DNA from: Treponema sp.
Lineage (GTDB): Bacteria > Spirochaetota > Spirochaetia > Treponematales > Treponemataceae
NCBI GenBank assembly: GCA_016297805.1
Contig: JAEDFX010000025.1
Coordinates: 1-26,751 of the forward strand
Direction of reading: 5' to 3'
DNA length: 26,751 nucleotides
Position numbers and translations under genes: made by a program. The notes beneath the pieces are model-generated. The model ran no database searches, was not told where the DNA came from, and was given only the letters and a program-made list of their open reading frames with translations. Positions 17,209 to 25,001 of this stretch are shown here, piece after piece. How positions within the stretch are numbered: position 1 is the first letter of the stretch; each line of letters begins with the position of its first letter.

Positions 17209-18114
17209 ATGAAAGATACGCTAGAATTTTCAACAGAACAAAAGCAAGTTAGTGGTATTTTTTATAATAATTCACATAACGGTATTATTATTTACACAGA
17301 AGATACAGACAATGATAAGCTTTTCTACTTAAAGTTTTATAATCATCTATTAGATGGAACTGGTGTTAAGGTCGAAGATGTTATCCAACTTGGAAATTGT
17401 GATACGGTTACACAAGCTTGTGTAGATGATACTGATTATTCTTTTCCCAAACTATATGTAATTGATGGAGATATATATTTAACTTATAAGCCAAAAGAAT
17501 CAAAGAAAAGATTGTTTGTCTTAGATCGTTACTGTATTGAAAATTATTTATTGGATGAAGAATCAATTTGTCATGCAATTCAAGCATATGAACCAAAAAG
17601 TTTAGATCAAATAAAAGCTTCATTTGATTATGGTAATCTTATGAATGAATTTACAAATCTTATGGTTCCTATTTATTATTATTACTCAATTTTATCAGAA
17701 GAAAATAAAAAAAGGAAAACTACCAAAACTGCTGGATATCAATTAAAAAAACTAAAAGATCTTTATGATTTTCAAAGTAATCGTCCTAAAGATGTTCTTA
17801 TTAATAGATTTAAAGAAGACTTGCATAATGAATTATTAAATCTTTCAGGAATTGATGAAAGTTATATTCAAGAAAAATTAAATGCCAGAAAAGAAAAATA
17901 TCCTCTAACAATTGATTCATTAATAAAAATTGTTTCAGGAAAAGACTATATAATACCATTTCTTAGGTCACATGCTGCTAAAAAATTTAATTTTGCGGAA
18001 CCAAAACTAGCTTCATGGAAATTTAACAGTGCAGAATACTTTGATGTTTCAATTTGCAATGATTTACGAGATAAAATTATAGAAGTATATCAAAAATATA
18101 AAAAGGGAGCATAA
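17209..18114 (+). CDS. PARIS-like AriB: DUF4435 (Toprim-like) effector, 301 aa
   Basis: DUF4435 protein with the Toprim-like acid residues in place: E31 in IIIYTEDTDNDKLFYLKFY, then D86 and D88 (VIDGD), then the family block VLDRYCIENYLLDEE (104-118). In PARIS, AriB is the nuclease effector that cleaves tRNA once released from the ATPase, shutting down translation. The acid residues suggest the present copy is active. It is tightly coupled to the upstream ATPase gene and shares its low G+C. The second half is Lys/Asn rich and helical. DUF4435 also occurs in other ATPase-linked systems, so a PARIS relative rather than PARIS itself is possible. Ribosome binding site is weak (GAAG), consistent with coupled translation. 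Confidence 0.8.
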   Translation: MKDTLEFSTEQKQVSGIFYNNSHNGIIIYTEDTDNDKLFYLKFYNHLLDGTGVKVEDVIQLGNCDTVTQACVDDTDYSFPKLYVIDGDIYLTYKPKESKKRLFVLDRYCIENYLLDEESICHAIQAYEPKSLDQIKASFDYGNLMNEFTNLMVPIYYYYSILSEENKKRKTTKTAGYQLKKLKDLYDFQSNRPKDVLINRFKEDLHNELLNLSGIDESYIQEKLNARKEKYPLTIDSLIKIVSGKDYIIPFLRSHAAKKFNFAEPKLASWKFNSAEYFDVSICNDLRDKIIEVYQKYKKGA

Positions 18115-18120
18115 ATAACT

Positions 18121-18837
18121 ATGGCAGAATACAATATTTACTGTGATGAAAGCTGTTATCTTCAAAATGACTCTTTTAATGTAATGGGATTTGGATGCGT
18201 ATGTATTCCCCTAAATAAATCAAGAGAAATATCTTTTAAACTGAAATCTTTGAAACAGCAATTCAATTGTACCCAAGAATTAAAATGGACAAAAGTTTCT
18301 CCTAAAAATGTAAACTTTTATAAGGCTCTTGTGGATTATTTTTTTGAAACAAAAGATATTAATTTCAGAGCATTGGTCGTAGAAAACAAAAAATCCTTAG
18401 ATCATGAAACTTTTAATATGGGAAGTCATGATGCATTTTACTACAAGATGTATTATTATCTTCTAAGAAATATTATTGACCATAGACGCAGTGGAGATAT
18501 TTTTAATATTTATTTTGATATAAAAGACACCCATGGTTCTTATAAAATAAAACAATTAAAACAAGTTCTTGCTTCTTATATGCATGATTATAAAAAATAT
18601 ACATTACCTAAATTTCAAATAATTCGCTCAAATGAAAGTAATCCTCTTCAGTTGGACGACTTTTTATTAGGAGCTGTAATGTATAAAAGCAGGCATCTTG
18701 AGTCTAGCGAGGCAAAAAAAGAGATTGTTTCATATATAGAATCAAAAGCAGGATGTAATCTTGGTGTATCTAATGAACCTTGGAAAACTAAGTTCAATCT
18801 TTTTCACTTTATTCCAAGTTTCAAGAGGGAGTCATAA
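18121..18837 (+). CDS. DUF3800 protein, RNase H-like fold, 238 aa
   Basis: DUF3800 family: N-terminal YCDES (D9-E10), a strand with GFGCVCIP, ELKW (53-56), acidic IYFDIKDT (D133, D136) and the C-terminal LQLDDFLLGAV (D179-D180). The spaced acids fit an RNase H-like metal-dependent nuclease. DUF3800 genes are frequent in phage-defence islands, but no activity is established to my knowledge. The stop shares a base with the next start (TAATG), so the two are translated together; GGGAG precedes its own ATG by about 11 bases. Confidence 0.82.
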   Translation: MAEYNIYCDESCYLQNDSFNVMGFGCVCIPLNKSREISFKLKSLKQQFNCTQELKWTKVSPKNVNFYKALVDYFFETKDINFRALVVENKKSLDHETFNMGSHDAFYYKMYYYLLRNIIDHRRSGDIFNIYFDIKDTHGSYKIKQLKQVLASYMHDYKKYTLPKFQIIRSNESNPLQLDDFLLGAVMYKSRHLESSEAKKEIVSYIESKAGCNLGVSNEPWKTKFNLFHFIPSFKRES

Positions 18838-19343
18838 TGCTTAGCTTACCTGAATTAGTAAAAATCCCTGATGATGCAATTTCTCAAGTTCCAGAGTTGT
18901 TTAAGGTTTTCAAGCGGGATTTTATAGATAATGTTACATATTTTATGGCTTACCCCGTTATTATTCCTCGTCCATGCAAAGGAGAAATATATCCAGAAAT
19001 ATTCTGGCATATTATTTCTAGACAGGAACAAAAAGGCAGTAAAAGTAATGATACTCGTGGAATAGACTATGAACGAGCTAAAAGACTTTGTTGGATAAAA
19101 CCAATAATTCAAAACTTTAGAAATGAAGAAATTACCAGCTGGAAAACCAAAGAATTTGATAAAAATGCCGGCAAAGAGCTGGAGAAGTATTATCTTTGGT
19201 ACAAGCCTGGGAAATTCCTTGTAATTCTAAAGTGTGTTGAAACTAAGACAAAGAAGTTTTTTATTGCAACATCTTTTTATGTGTTTGATAGTAATGTTAA
19301 ACATTATGAAGAATTGTGTAAAAAAGGTGAAAAAGTTTGCTAG
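18837..19343 (+). CDS. Putative RelE/barnase-like nuclease or toxin, 168 aa
   Basis: Conserved-looking segments are IFWHIISRQEQ (H58), DYERAKRLCWIKPII (R80, R83, W86), YYLWYKPGKFLVILK (118-132) and KFFIATSFYV (140-149). This H...R...W, beta-rich layout with an aromatic T/S-FY end recalls small RelE/barnase-type nucleases of phage and plasmid origin (the PBECR group), but that is pattern memory, not proof. It overlaps the DUF3800 stop by one base, so the two form a unit. A candidate small RNA and terminator lie directly after its stop, on the opposite strand. No signal peptide. Confidence 0.6.
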   Translation: MLSLPELVKIPDDAISQVPELFKVFKRDFIDNVTYFMAYPVIIPRPCKGEIYPEIFWHIISRQEQKGSKSNDTRGIDYERAKRLCWIKPIIQNFRNEEITSWKTKEFDKNAGKELEKYYLWYKPGKFLVILKCVETKTKKFFIATSFYVFDSNVKHYEELCKKGEKVC

Positions 19344-19346
19344 GGC

Positions 19347-19413
19347 AAAAAAAAGGGCATCGATTGTTGTTCGACCCCTTAATTCCTTCTACGCTAGGTA
19401 GATGAATCACTCT
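19347..19413 (-). ncRNA. Candidate small RNA, about 67 nt, two hairpins
   Basis: A self-contained minus-strand unit in the 140-bp gap between the cargo and pglZ. Start predicted near 19413 from the promoter at 19420-19448. Hairpin 1 (19382-19407) pairs ATTC/GAAT and CTAC/GTAG with a 2x3 internal loop. Hairpin 2 (19353-19380) pairs AAGGG with CCCTT and TCGA with TCGA around loop ACAACAA, then a run of eight Ts on the minus strand (19354-19347) completes an intrinsic terminator. No ORF longer than 6 codons is present. It lies outside both neighbouring genes, so it is not a simple antisense. Function unknown. Confidence 0.5.
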
Positions 19414-19419
19414 AGTAGT

Positions 19420-19448
19420 AATATAATCCGGAATTCCGGATCTGTCAA
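19420..19448 (-). promoter_or_regulatory. Near-consensus sigma70 promoter with palindromic operator in spacer
   Basis: Minus strand: TTGACA (19448-19443), exactly 17 bases, TATATT (19425-19420). The spacer is almost entirely the perfect 16-bp palindrome ATCCGGAATTCCGGAT (19426-19441), an ideal site for a dimeric repressor to shut off the promoter. The plus strand also reads TATAAT at 19422-19427, with only a poor -35 (TAGATG), so a plus promoter toward pglZ is possible and the palindrome could control both. Confidence 0.6.
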
Positions 19449-19450
19449 TA

Positions 19451-19467
19451 AAAAAGTAACACTTTTT
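19451..19467 (+). promoter_or_regulatory. Small hairpin before pglZ ribosome binding site
   Basis: AAAAAGT (19451-19457) and ACTTTTT (19461-19467) flank a 3-base loop, ending two bases before GGAG of pglZ (19470-19473). It could tune pglZ translation or weakly terminate read-through from the upstream genes. Confidence 0.35.
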
Positions 19468-19483
19468 ATGGAGTAAGAAAAAG

Positions 19484-22057
19484 ATGAGCCTGAAACAAAT
19501 AGAAACAGAATTGAACGCACGTTTTACAGACTACAATAAATCATCTTCTCGAAATATAATCTTCTGGTATGACAAAGACGCTCAATACTCAGATGAGATT
19601 GATAGCATTAATCTGTCTCATGCAAAATTACAAAAGCTAACAAAAACGAATTCTCTTGCAACTAAATATCTTATTGAACATGAGGATACAGAATCAAACT
19701 TTTTGGTTTATGCTCCATTTGATAAGCCTTCAATAAATGAAGATCACCTTATGGATATGTATCTTTATTCAAGACATTTTGTTACAGACAGAGAAAGCGC
19801 TATTTGTGAAGACTGCAAGATTTCTACTGTATTCCTGCCTTTCTTAAAGAAGTTTCCGCAATTCTGGACAGACATCAACGAAAAGAGATTTAAAGAACTT
19901 ATATCAGTAGCAGACCTAACTAATTTAACAGAAAAAAATCTTGGCCTTATTATGCTTGCTTCTGTTGTAAAAACAGAAACTGCAGATTTTAATCAGATGG
20001 TAAAAATTCTGATTACTTCTGACTTCGTGGATGGAAAACAAAAACTCTATAATAATCTTGTAAAATCTGGGCTAGAAGAATTGTTCTGGCAATACTGTCT
20101 GGAAGAATACGGCTATAACAAGGATGTAAAAGCTTTTGATAAACTGATTGCATCTTTATTTATTACGCACTGTAAGAGCCAGATTGATGAAGATTTTGCT
20201 GCAAGTTATAAATCGTATATTCTTTCTAAGATGCCAAATGTTGTGCTGCTCGTTTCTGGCATTATGAATGATGTAAACAGCGCGCAGATGTATTCATTGC
20301 TTGCAAGAAAAGTTGAAGACGGTTTCAAGATTGGCGATTTAATTTCTAAGCTTAATATTGATAATCTTACTGACTGTTTTACCTTTGAAGTTATTGATTA
20401 TAAGATTTCTGAATATCTTATAAATAAAATCATTAACGAATCTGACGGCTTGAACCATCAGTATATGGGCGTTCTTATTTCGAGAATTAAGAAAACTCAT
20501 TTTGAAAACTATAAACTTATATACAGAACGATAGACCGCGCAAGTCATTTGCTGAACGCAATTAAGACTTTTGAAGTTGAACTTCCTGGTGCATATACGA
20601 TTGACGATATGGTAAATAAATACACAGAAAGCTGGTGTAGTATTGACCGTTATTACAGGCAATTCTATTTTGCTTTAGATAATTCAAGTGACCATGATAA
20701 ACTGGACTTTGTTTTGGAAAAGCTTAGAGTGATTGTTGAAAATGCTTACACAAATAAATATTTGAGCAGCTTGTATCTTATCTGGAGAAGTAAGATGCTT
20801 ACTGTTTCTGATTACAAGGAAATACCTGGAAGAAAGCAATGGCAGTTCTATGAAAAGGTTGCAAGACTTTCTGTTCGTAACGAAAGAACTGTTGTTATTA
20901 TTTCAGATGCTTTTAGATATGAATGTGGCAGACAACTTGCTTCTGAATTAAAAAAACTTGCCGGTTATAAAGTTGAAAATGATTATATGATTTCGACATT
21001 ACCTTCTTATACTCAGCTTGGAATGGCAGCATTATTACCGAATAAGAATTTTAAGATTGACTCCAAAACTTATGTTACTCTTGATGGAAAATCTACCGCT
21101 GGAGCTGATGCTCGTAATGCAATTTTAACTTTACCTGAGAATCAGCCTAATGGACTCTGTGTTAGATTTGATGCTGTTTATAAAAAGCCGCGTGATACGG
21201 TTAGACAGCTTTTTGCTGGTAAAAATCTGATTTACATTTTCCATGATAAAGTTGATACGACTGGCGATGATATGAATACAGAAAATCAGGTATTTGATGC
21301 ATGCCAGGAAGCAATTGATGATATTACAAAATTAATTAGTCAATTAACAAATGCCTGTTCAATTGGAAAATACATAATCACTGCTGACCATGGATTTATT
21401 TATAAACGAGATAAGATTCAGGAATCAGATAAGCTTTCTACTGGCCATATTCATACAGTAGACATTAAAAAGAGACGCTTTGTTCTTACCAAAAACAAAA
21501 CAATTATTGATGACACTTTAAGATACAGTATGAGCTATCTTGGTGAAAGTATGGCTGATACAGAAGTAATTGTTCCAAGCGGAGTTGATATTTTTAAGGC
21601 TCAGGGCGGACAGAACTTTGTACACGGTGGCGCTACTTTACAGGAAATTATTATTCCTCTTGTTTCGGTGGAAACTTCACGCGGCAAGCATCAGACTCAG
21701 GAAGTTAATATTGATTTGGCAAGTGTATTCAGAACAATTTCAAATTTGAATACCTACATTGATTTTATCCAGAAAGAGCCTGTTACAGATACTTTGCGAC
21801 CTAGAACTATTAGAGTTTGGTTTGAAGATGAAAGTGGAACTAAGGTTTCTAACGAAAATATAATTGTGGCTGACAGAACGAATACAAATCCTGATGGGCG
21901 TAAGTATCAGGAGAAGTTTATTTTTGCAAGCCGCAAATATAGTCCAAAAGACAAATACTTTATGCGTATTACTGATAATGAAACTGGAATTGAGATTTCT
22001 CATTATGAATATGTAATTGATATTCCGTTTGCAGATGATTTTGGTTTTGGATTTTAA
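19484..22057 (+). CDS. pglZ: BREX protein PglZ, 857 aa
   Basis: Core BREX protein of the alkaline-phosphatase superfamily, the diagnostic gene of all BREX types; recent work assigns metal-dependent nuclease or phosphodiesterase activity to the fold. Metal-site motifs are ISDAFRYECGR (S474, D475) and TADHGFIYKRD (D635, H636). A helical N-terminal half carries the type 1 signature IIFWYDKDAQY (~25-35) and YAPFDKP. A C-terminal beta domain begins near VSVETSRG. Length is normal for type 1. GGAG lies 10 bases before the ATG. It is separated from the cargo by 140 bp, the only gap within the locus, and 20 bases precede brxL. Confidence 0.95.
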   Translation: MSLKQIETELNARFTDYNKSSSRNIIFWYDKDAQYSDEIDSINLSHAKLQKLTKTNSLATKYLIEHEDTESNFLVYAPFDKPSINEDHLMDMYLYSRHFVTDRESAICEDCKISTVFLPFLKKFPQFWTDINEKRFKELISVADLTNLTEKNLGLIMLASVVKTETADFNQMVKILITSDFVDGKQKLYNNLVKSGLEELFWQYCLEEYGYNKDVKAFDKLIASLFITHCKSQIDEDFAASYKSYILSKMPNVVLLVSGIMNDVNSAQMYSLLARKVEDGFKIGDLISKLNIDNLTDCFTFEVIDYKISEYLINKIINESDGLNHQYMGVLISRIKKTHFENYKLIYRTIDRASHLLNAIKTFEVELPGAYTIDDMVNKYTESWCSIDRYYRQFYFALDNSSDHDKLDFVLEKLRVIVENAYTNKYLSSLYLIWRSKMLTVSDYKEIPGRKQWQFYEKVARLSVRNERTVVIISDAFRYECGRQLASELKKLAGYKVENDYMISTLPSYTQLGMAALLPNKNFKIDSKTYVTLDGKSTAGADARNAILTLPENQPNGLCVRFDAVYKKPRDTVRQLFAGKNLIYIFHDKVDTTGDDMNTENQVFDACQEAIDDITKLISQLTNACSIGKYIITADHGFIYKRDKIQESDKLSTGHIHTVDIKKRRFVLTKNKTIIDDTLRYSMSYLGESMADTEVIVPSGVDIFKAQGGQNFVHGGATLQEIIIPLVSVETSRGKHQTQEVNIDLASVFRTISNLNTYIDFIQKEPVTDTLRPRTIRVWFEDESGTKVSNENIIVADRTNTNPDGRKYQEKFIFASRKYSPKDKYFMRITDNETGIEISHYEYVIDIPFADDFGFGF

Positions 22058-22077
22058 GAAAACAGCAGGAGAAAAAA

Positions 22078-24108
22078 ATGGACGAATTAGCACAAAAAAT
22101 CTATGAAACATTTCCTGGAAAAGTTGTTCGTAAGGATTTAACAAAACGTATTAAGGAAGGGGCAAATGTTCCTGTTTATGTCTTGGAATATCTTTTGGGT
22201 ATGTACTGTTCCAGCACGAATGAAGACGATATTAACGAAGGAATTAAGAATGTAAAACAGATTCTTGCAGATAACTTTGTTCGTCCAGATGAAGCCCAAA
22301 AAATTATTTCAAAAATCCGTGAGCATGGTTCTTATACAGTAATTGATAGAATTACAGTTAAGCTGAATATCAAAGAGGATGAATATCAGGCAGAATTTTC
22401 TAATCTTGGAATTAAAGAAGTTACAGTATCTAGTGATGATGTTGAAAAATACGACAGACTTGTTTGTGGCGGTATATGGTGTATTGTTCAGATGGATTAT
22501 TTTTATGATGAAAATGACCGTTCAAAAAGTCCTTTCCTTATTAAAAAGCTTACACCAATTCAGATGCCAAGCATTGATTTTGATGTTGTAAAAAATGCTC
22601 GATCTAAGTTTACAGATGAAGAATGGATTTCTTTAATTCTTAGAAGCACTGGAATGGAGCCGACACAGTTTGATGAGCGTGTAAAATGGCTGCATCTTGC
22701 ACGTTTGATTCCTCTTGTAGAAAACAATTATAACCTTTGTGAGCTTGGTCCACGTGGAACTGGTAAATCTCATATTTATAAAGAAATCAGTCCTAACAGT
22801 ATTTTGGTTTCTGGTGGTCAGACAACGGTTGCAAATCTTTTTTATAATATGGGTGCAAGAACGATTGGACTTGTAGGCCTTTGGGATTGTGTTGCTTTTG
22901 ACGAAGTCGCTGGAATTAAATTCAAAGACCAGGATGGAGTTCAGATTATGAAGGACTACATGGCATCTGGTTCTTTTGCCCGCGGTAAAGAAGAAAAGAA
23001 TGCTTCGGCTTCTATGGTTTTTGTTGGAAATATAAATCAGAGCGTTGAAACAATTTTGAAGACTTCGCACTTGTTTGAACCGTTTCCATCAGTAATGGCA
23101 AATGATTCTGCATTTTTTGACCGAATGCATTGTTATGTTCCAGGTTGGGAGATTCCAAAATACAGACCTGAATATTTCACAAATGACTATGGATTTATAA
23201 CTGATTACTTTGCAGAAGTGCTTCGCGAATTGAGAAAGGTTTCTTTTGCCGACGCAATAGATAAGTACTTTAAGCTTGGTAATAACTTGAATCAGCGAGA
23301 TGTTATTGCTGTAAAGAAAACTGTTTCTGGTATGGCAAAGTTGCTTTATCCAGATGGAAATTACAACAAGGAGCAGATTGAACAGATTTTAAGATTTGCA
23401 CTTGAAATGCGCCGCCGTGTAAAAGAGCAGCTCAAGAAAATTGGCGGTATGGAATTCTTTGATGTAAACTTTTCTTATATTGATAATGAAACATTCCGTG
23501 AAGAATTTGTATCTGTTCCAGAGCAAGGCGGCGGTACTTTAATTCCTGAAGGACTTGGAAAGCCAGGGCACCTTTATACTGTTGGAAAAGGTGCAACTGG
23601 AATGCTTGGTACCTATAAACTTGAAACACAAGTTAGTGCTGGTTCTGGCAAATTTACAAAAACTGGAGTTGGAAATAATCGCGAAGCAAAAGAAGCCATG
23701 GATACTGCTTATAAATATTTACAGGCTAACTATAAAAATATCAGTGCTTCAATTGGCGTAACTGAAAAAGATTATTTAGTTGATATTCAAGACTTGAATG
23801 GAATTGGAATTACAACACAACTTACAATTCAAACTTTAATTGCGATGTGTTCTGCAGCTTTGAATAAACCTGTGATTTCCAGTTGTGTTATTCTTGGTGA
23901 TTTGAGTATTGGCGGTACAATGATTAAAGTTGAAAGTCTTGCTGATTCATTGCAGGTCGCAGTAAGTGCCGGTGCAAAAAAAGTTCTGATTCCAATGGTT
24001 TCTGCTTCTGATTTGCCGACTGTACCACCGGAGCTTATTAGTAATTTTCAGTTGATTTTCTATAGTTCGGCTGAGGATGCGGTGTTTAAGGCGTTAGGAG
24101 TTGAATAA
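22078..24108 (+). CDS. brxL: BREX Lon-like protein BrxL, 676 aa
   Basis: AAA+ ATPase with a Lon-protease-like C-terminal domain; known BrxL forms multimeric rings on DNA. Walker A is GPRGTGKS (224-231), Walker B VAFDE (272-276). The N-terminus has EYLLGMYCSST, the middle IPKYRPEYFTNDYGFITDYF. The C-terminal domain shows SAALNKPVISSCVILGDLSI and AGAKKVLIPM, but the canonical Lon dyad is not evident: the GPSAG position reads GIGITT, and the lysine of GGLKEK reads ESLADS. Thus a structural rather than proteolytic Lon domain is likely. Last gene of the operon; ribosome site CAGGAG at about 22067. Confidence 0.94.
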   Translation: MDELAQKIYETFPGKVVRKDLTKRIKEGANVPVYVLEYLLGMYCSSTNEDDINEGIKNVKQILADNFVRPDEAQKIISKIREHGSYTVIDRITVKLNIKEDEYQAEFSNLGIKEVTVSSDDVEKYDRLVCGGIWCIVQMDYFYDENDRSKSPFLIKKLTPIQMPSIDFDVVKNARSKFTDEEWISLILRSTGMEPTQFDERVKWLHLARLIPLVENNYNLCELGPRGTGKSHIYKEISPNSILVSGGQTTVANLFYNMGARTIGLVGLWDCVAFDEVAGIKFKDQDGVQIMKDYMASGSFARGKEEKNASASMVFVGNINQSVETILKTSHLFEPFPSVMANDSAFFDRMHCYVPGWEIPKYRPEYFTNDYGFITDYFAEVLRELRKVSFADAIDKYFKLGNNLNQRDVIAVKKTVSGMAKLLYPDGNYNKEQIEQILRFALEMRRRVKEQLKKIGGMEFFDVNFSYIDNETFREEFVSVPEQGGGTLIPEGLGKPGHLYTVGKGATGMLGTYKLETQVSAGSGKFTKTGVGNNREAKEAMDTAYKYLQANYKNISASIGVTEKDYLVDIQDLNGIGITTQLTIQTLIAMCSAALNKPVISSCVILGDLSIGGTMIKVESLADSLQVAVSAGAKKVLIPMVSASDLPTVPPELISNFQLIFYSSAEDAVFKALGVE

Positions 24109-24177
24109 TGGATAAACGGTTATCATAAAAGTAAACTCTGAAAATACCCGAAAATAAAACGTTGGATTACCACCATA

Positions 24178-24208
24178 AAAATATTTGGCATAATTAAAAA
24201 AATATTTT
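24178..24208 (+). terminator. Weak hairpin after brxL
   Basis: AAAATATTT (24178-24186) and AAATATTTT (24200-24208) pair across 13 bases; the 3' arm ends in four Ts but then Cs follow. It is the only terminator-like structure between brxL and the XRE gene, and a poor one. The leader 24109-24177 holds nothing I recognise. Confidence 0.3.
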
Positions 24209-24215
24209 CCCCCAC

Positions 24216-24271
24216 TTGACAAATAATTTTGCTTGTATTAAATTATTAACTGGTTGATAATTTAATACAAG
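24216..24271 (+). promoter_or_regulatory. Promoter overlapped by 15-bp inverted repeat (XRE operator)
   Basis: TTGACA (24216-24221), 17 bases, TAAATT (24239-24244). A second option within the same block is TTGATA (24254-24259), 17 bases, TAATAT (24277-24282). A perfect inverted repeat, CTTGTATTAAATTAT (24232-24246) and its complement (24257-24271) with a 10-base spacer, covers the first -10 and the second -35. This is what an autorepressing XRE regulator site looks like; binding by the neighbouring protein is inference. Confidence 0.6.
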
Positions 24272-24321
24272 TATGTTAATATTATCTTGAACAGAAAGAG
24301 CGGAGGGGAACGGAGGTTCTA

Positions 24322-24699
24322 ATGGCAGAAGAAAGACAGATAAGCGAGTACGGTGAGTTCTTAAAGCATCTTAGGATTGATAAAAGGGAAATGCTTAAGA
24401 ACATGGCGGATAAGCTTGGCATAAAATCTTCGTATCTTTCTGCCATAGAAAGCGGAAACCGCGACATCCCGCCGGCCTTAACGGAACTTATTTGCTCAAA
24501 ATACAACTTGAGCGATGAAGAATGTAAAAAACTGCACGAAGCAGAACTGAACAAAGACAGAAAACTTGTGCAGATTGATATGGAAAAAATCAACTCTAAC
24601 CGCCTTGCAAAAGAGGTTGTGTTGAATTTTGCAGGAAAAGCCGCAAATCTTAGCGATGAGCAGCTTAAAGAAATTAATGCGATTTTGAATCGTAAATAA
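24322..24699 (+). CDS. XRE-family HTH regulator, 125 aa
   Basis: HTH_3 (Cro/CI-type) domain in the first ~65 residues: LGIKSSYLSAIESGNRDIPP is the helix-turn-helix with recognition helix. The short acidic and basic C-terminal part (NLSDEQLKEINAILNRK) is helical, likely dimerising. GGAGG is placed about six bases before the ATG. A 15-bp inverted repeat overlaps its promoter, suggesting autoregulation. It follows brxL on the same strand, but 213 bases away with its own promoter, so it may control the BREX locus from outside the operon; the brx promoter dyads have different sequences, so this is unproven. A 16-codon frame follows. Confidence 0.85.
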   Translation: MAEERQISEYGEFLKHLRIDKREMLKNMADKLGIKSSYLSAIESGNRDIPPALTELICSKYNLSDEECKKLHEAELNKDRKLVQIDMEKINSNRLAKEVVLNFAGKAANLSDEQLKEINAILNRK

Positions 24700-24729
24700 A
24701 CAAAAAACAAAGGATAAGGAGGTAAGCCT

Positions 24730-24780
24730 ATGAATGTGCTTATGGCTGTAAATGCAGCCGAAAAAAATAAAGCCGCTTAA
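24730..24780 (+). CDS. 16-residue small ORF after XRE gene
   Basis: Preceded by a full AAGGAGG (24717-24723) six bases before ATG, it encodes MNVLMAVNAAEKNKAA and stops at TAA 24778-24780. A perfect ribosome site with so short a frame suggests a leader or microprotein rather than chance. The 3' end overlaps the hairpin at 24761-24803. Confidence 0.4.
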   Translation: MNVLMAVNAAEKNKAA

Positions 24781-24803
24781 GTTCTGCAAAACTTAAAACG
24801 GCT
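24761..24803 (-). terminator. Hairpin with T-run on minus strand
   Basis: AGCCG (24771-24775) plus TTAAGTT (24777-24783) pair with AACTTAA (24790-24796) plus CGGCT (24799-24803); the minus strand then runs TTATTTTTTT (24770-24761). A good terminator for minus-strand transcription, though no minus gene is seen until carB. The remaining 24804-24960 shows no gene. Confidence 0.45.
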
Positions 24804-24963
24804 CTGGTCAAGAAGTTGGATAAACCAATTCTCAAAAATCAATGTTAGAATTATAGTTTATCCTTCTTCTTTTGTCAATGCGCTGATTTTCGCCTAAGCT
24901 GTTAGCATACTGGCATGAAAAGATGCGCCGGATTTCCGCAAAGCCGGAATGTCAAATGTGCGA

Positions 24964-24989
24964 CTTCTGCCGCCAAAAAATAGCAGAAG
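24964..24989 (+). promoter_or_regulatory. Hairpin next to HU-like gene ribosome binding site
   Basis: CTTCTGC (24964-24970) and GCAGAAG (24983-24989) form a 7-bp stem whose 3' arm touches the AGAAGGA ribosome site of the gene at 25002. It could limit initiation. A further stem TTCCG/CGGAA lies just upstream (near 24933-24949). Confidence 0.4.
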
Positions 24990-25001
24990 AAGGATATTAT
25001 T

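Noticed and set aside
15843..18114. Retron or OLD-Gabija system
   Set aside because: No reverse transcriptase or UvrD-like helicase; the Toprim acids are on a separate DUF4435 chain, which fits PARIS better.
19344..19483. tRNA gene (a GGTCGAAC sequence resembles a T-arm)
   Set aside because: No acceptor, D or anticodon arm can be drawn around it.
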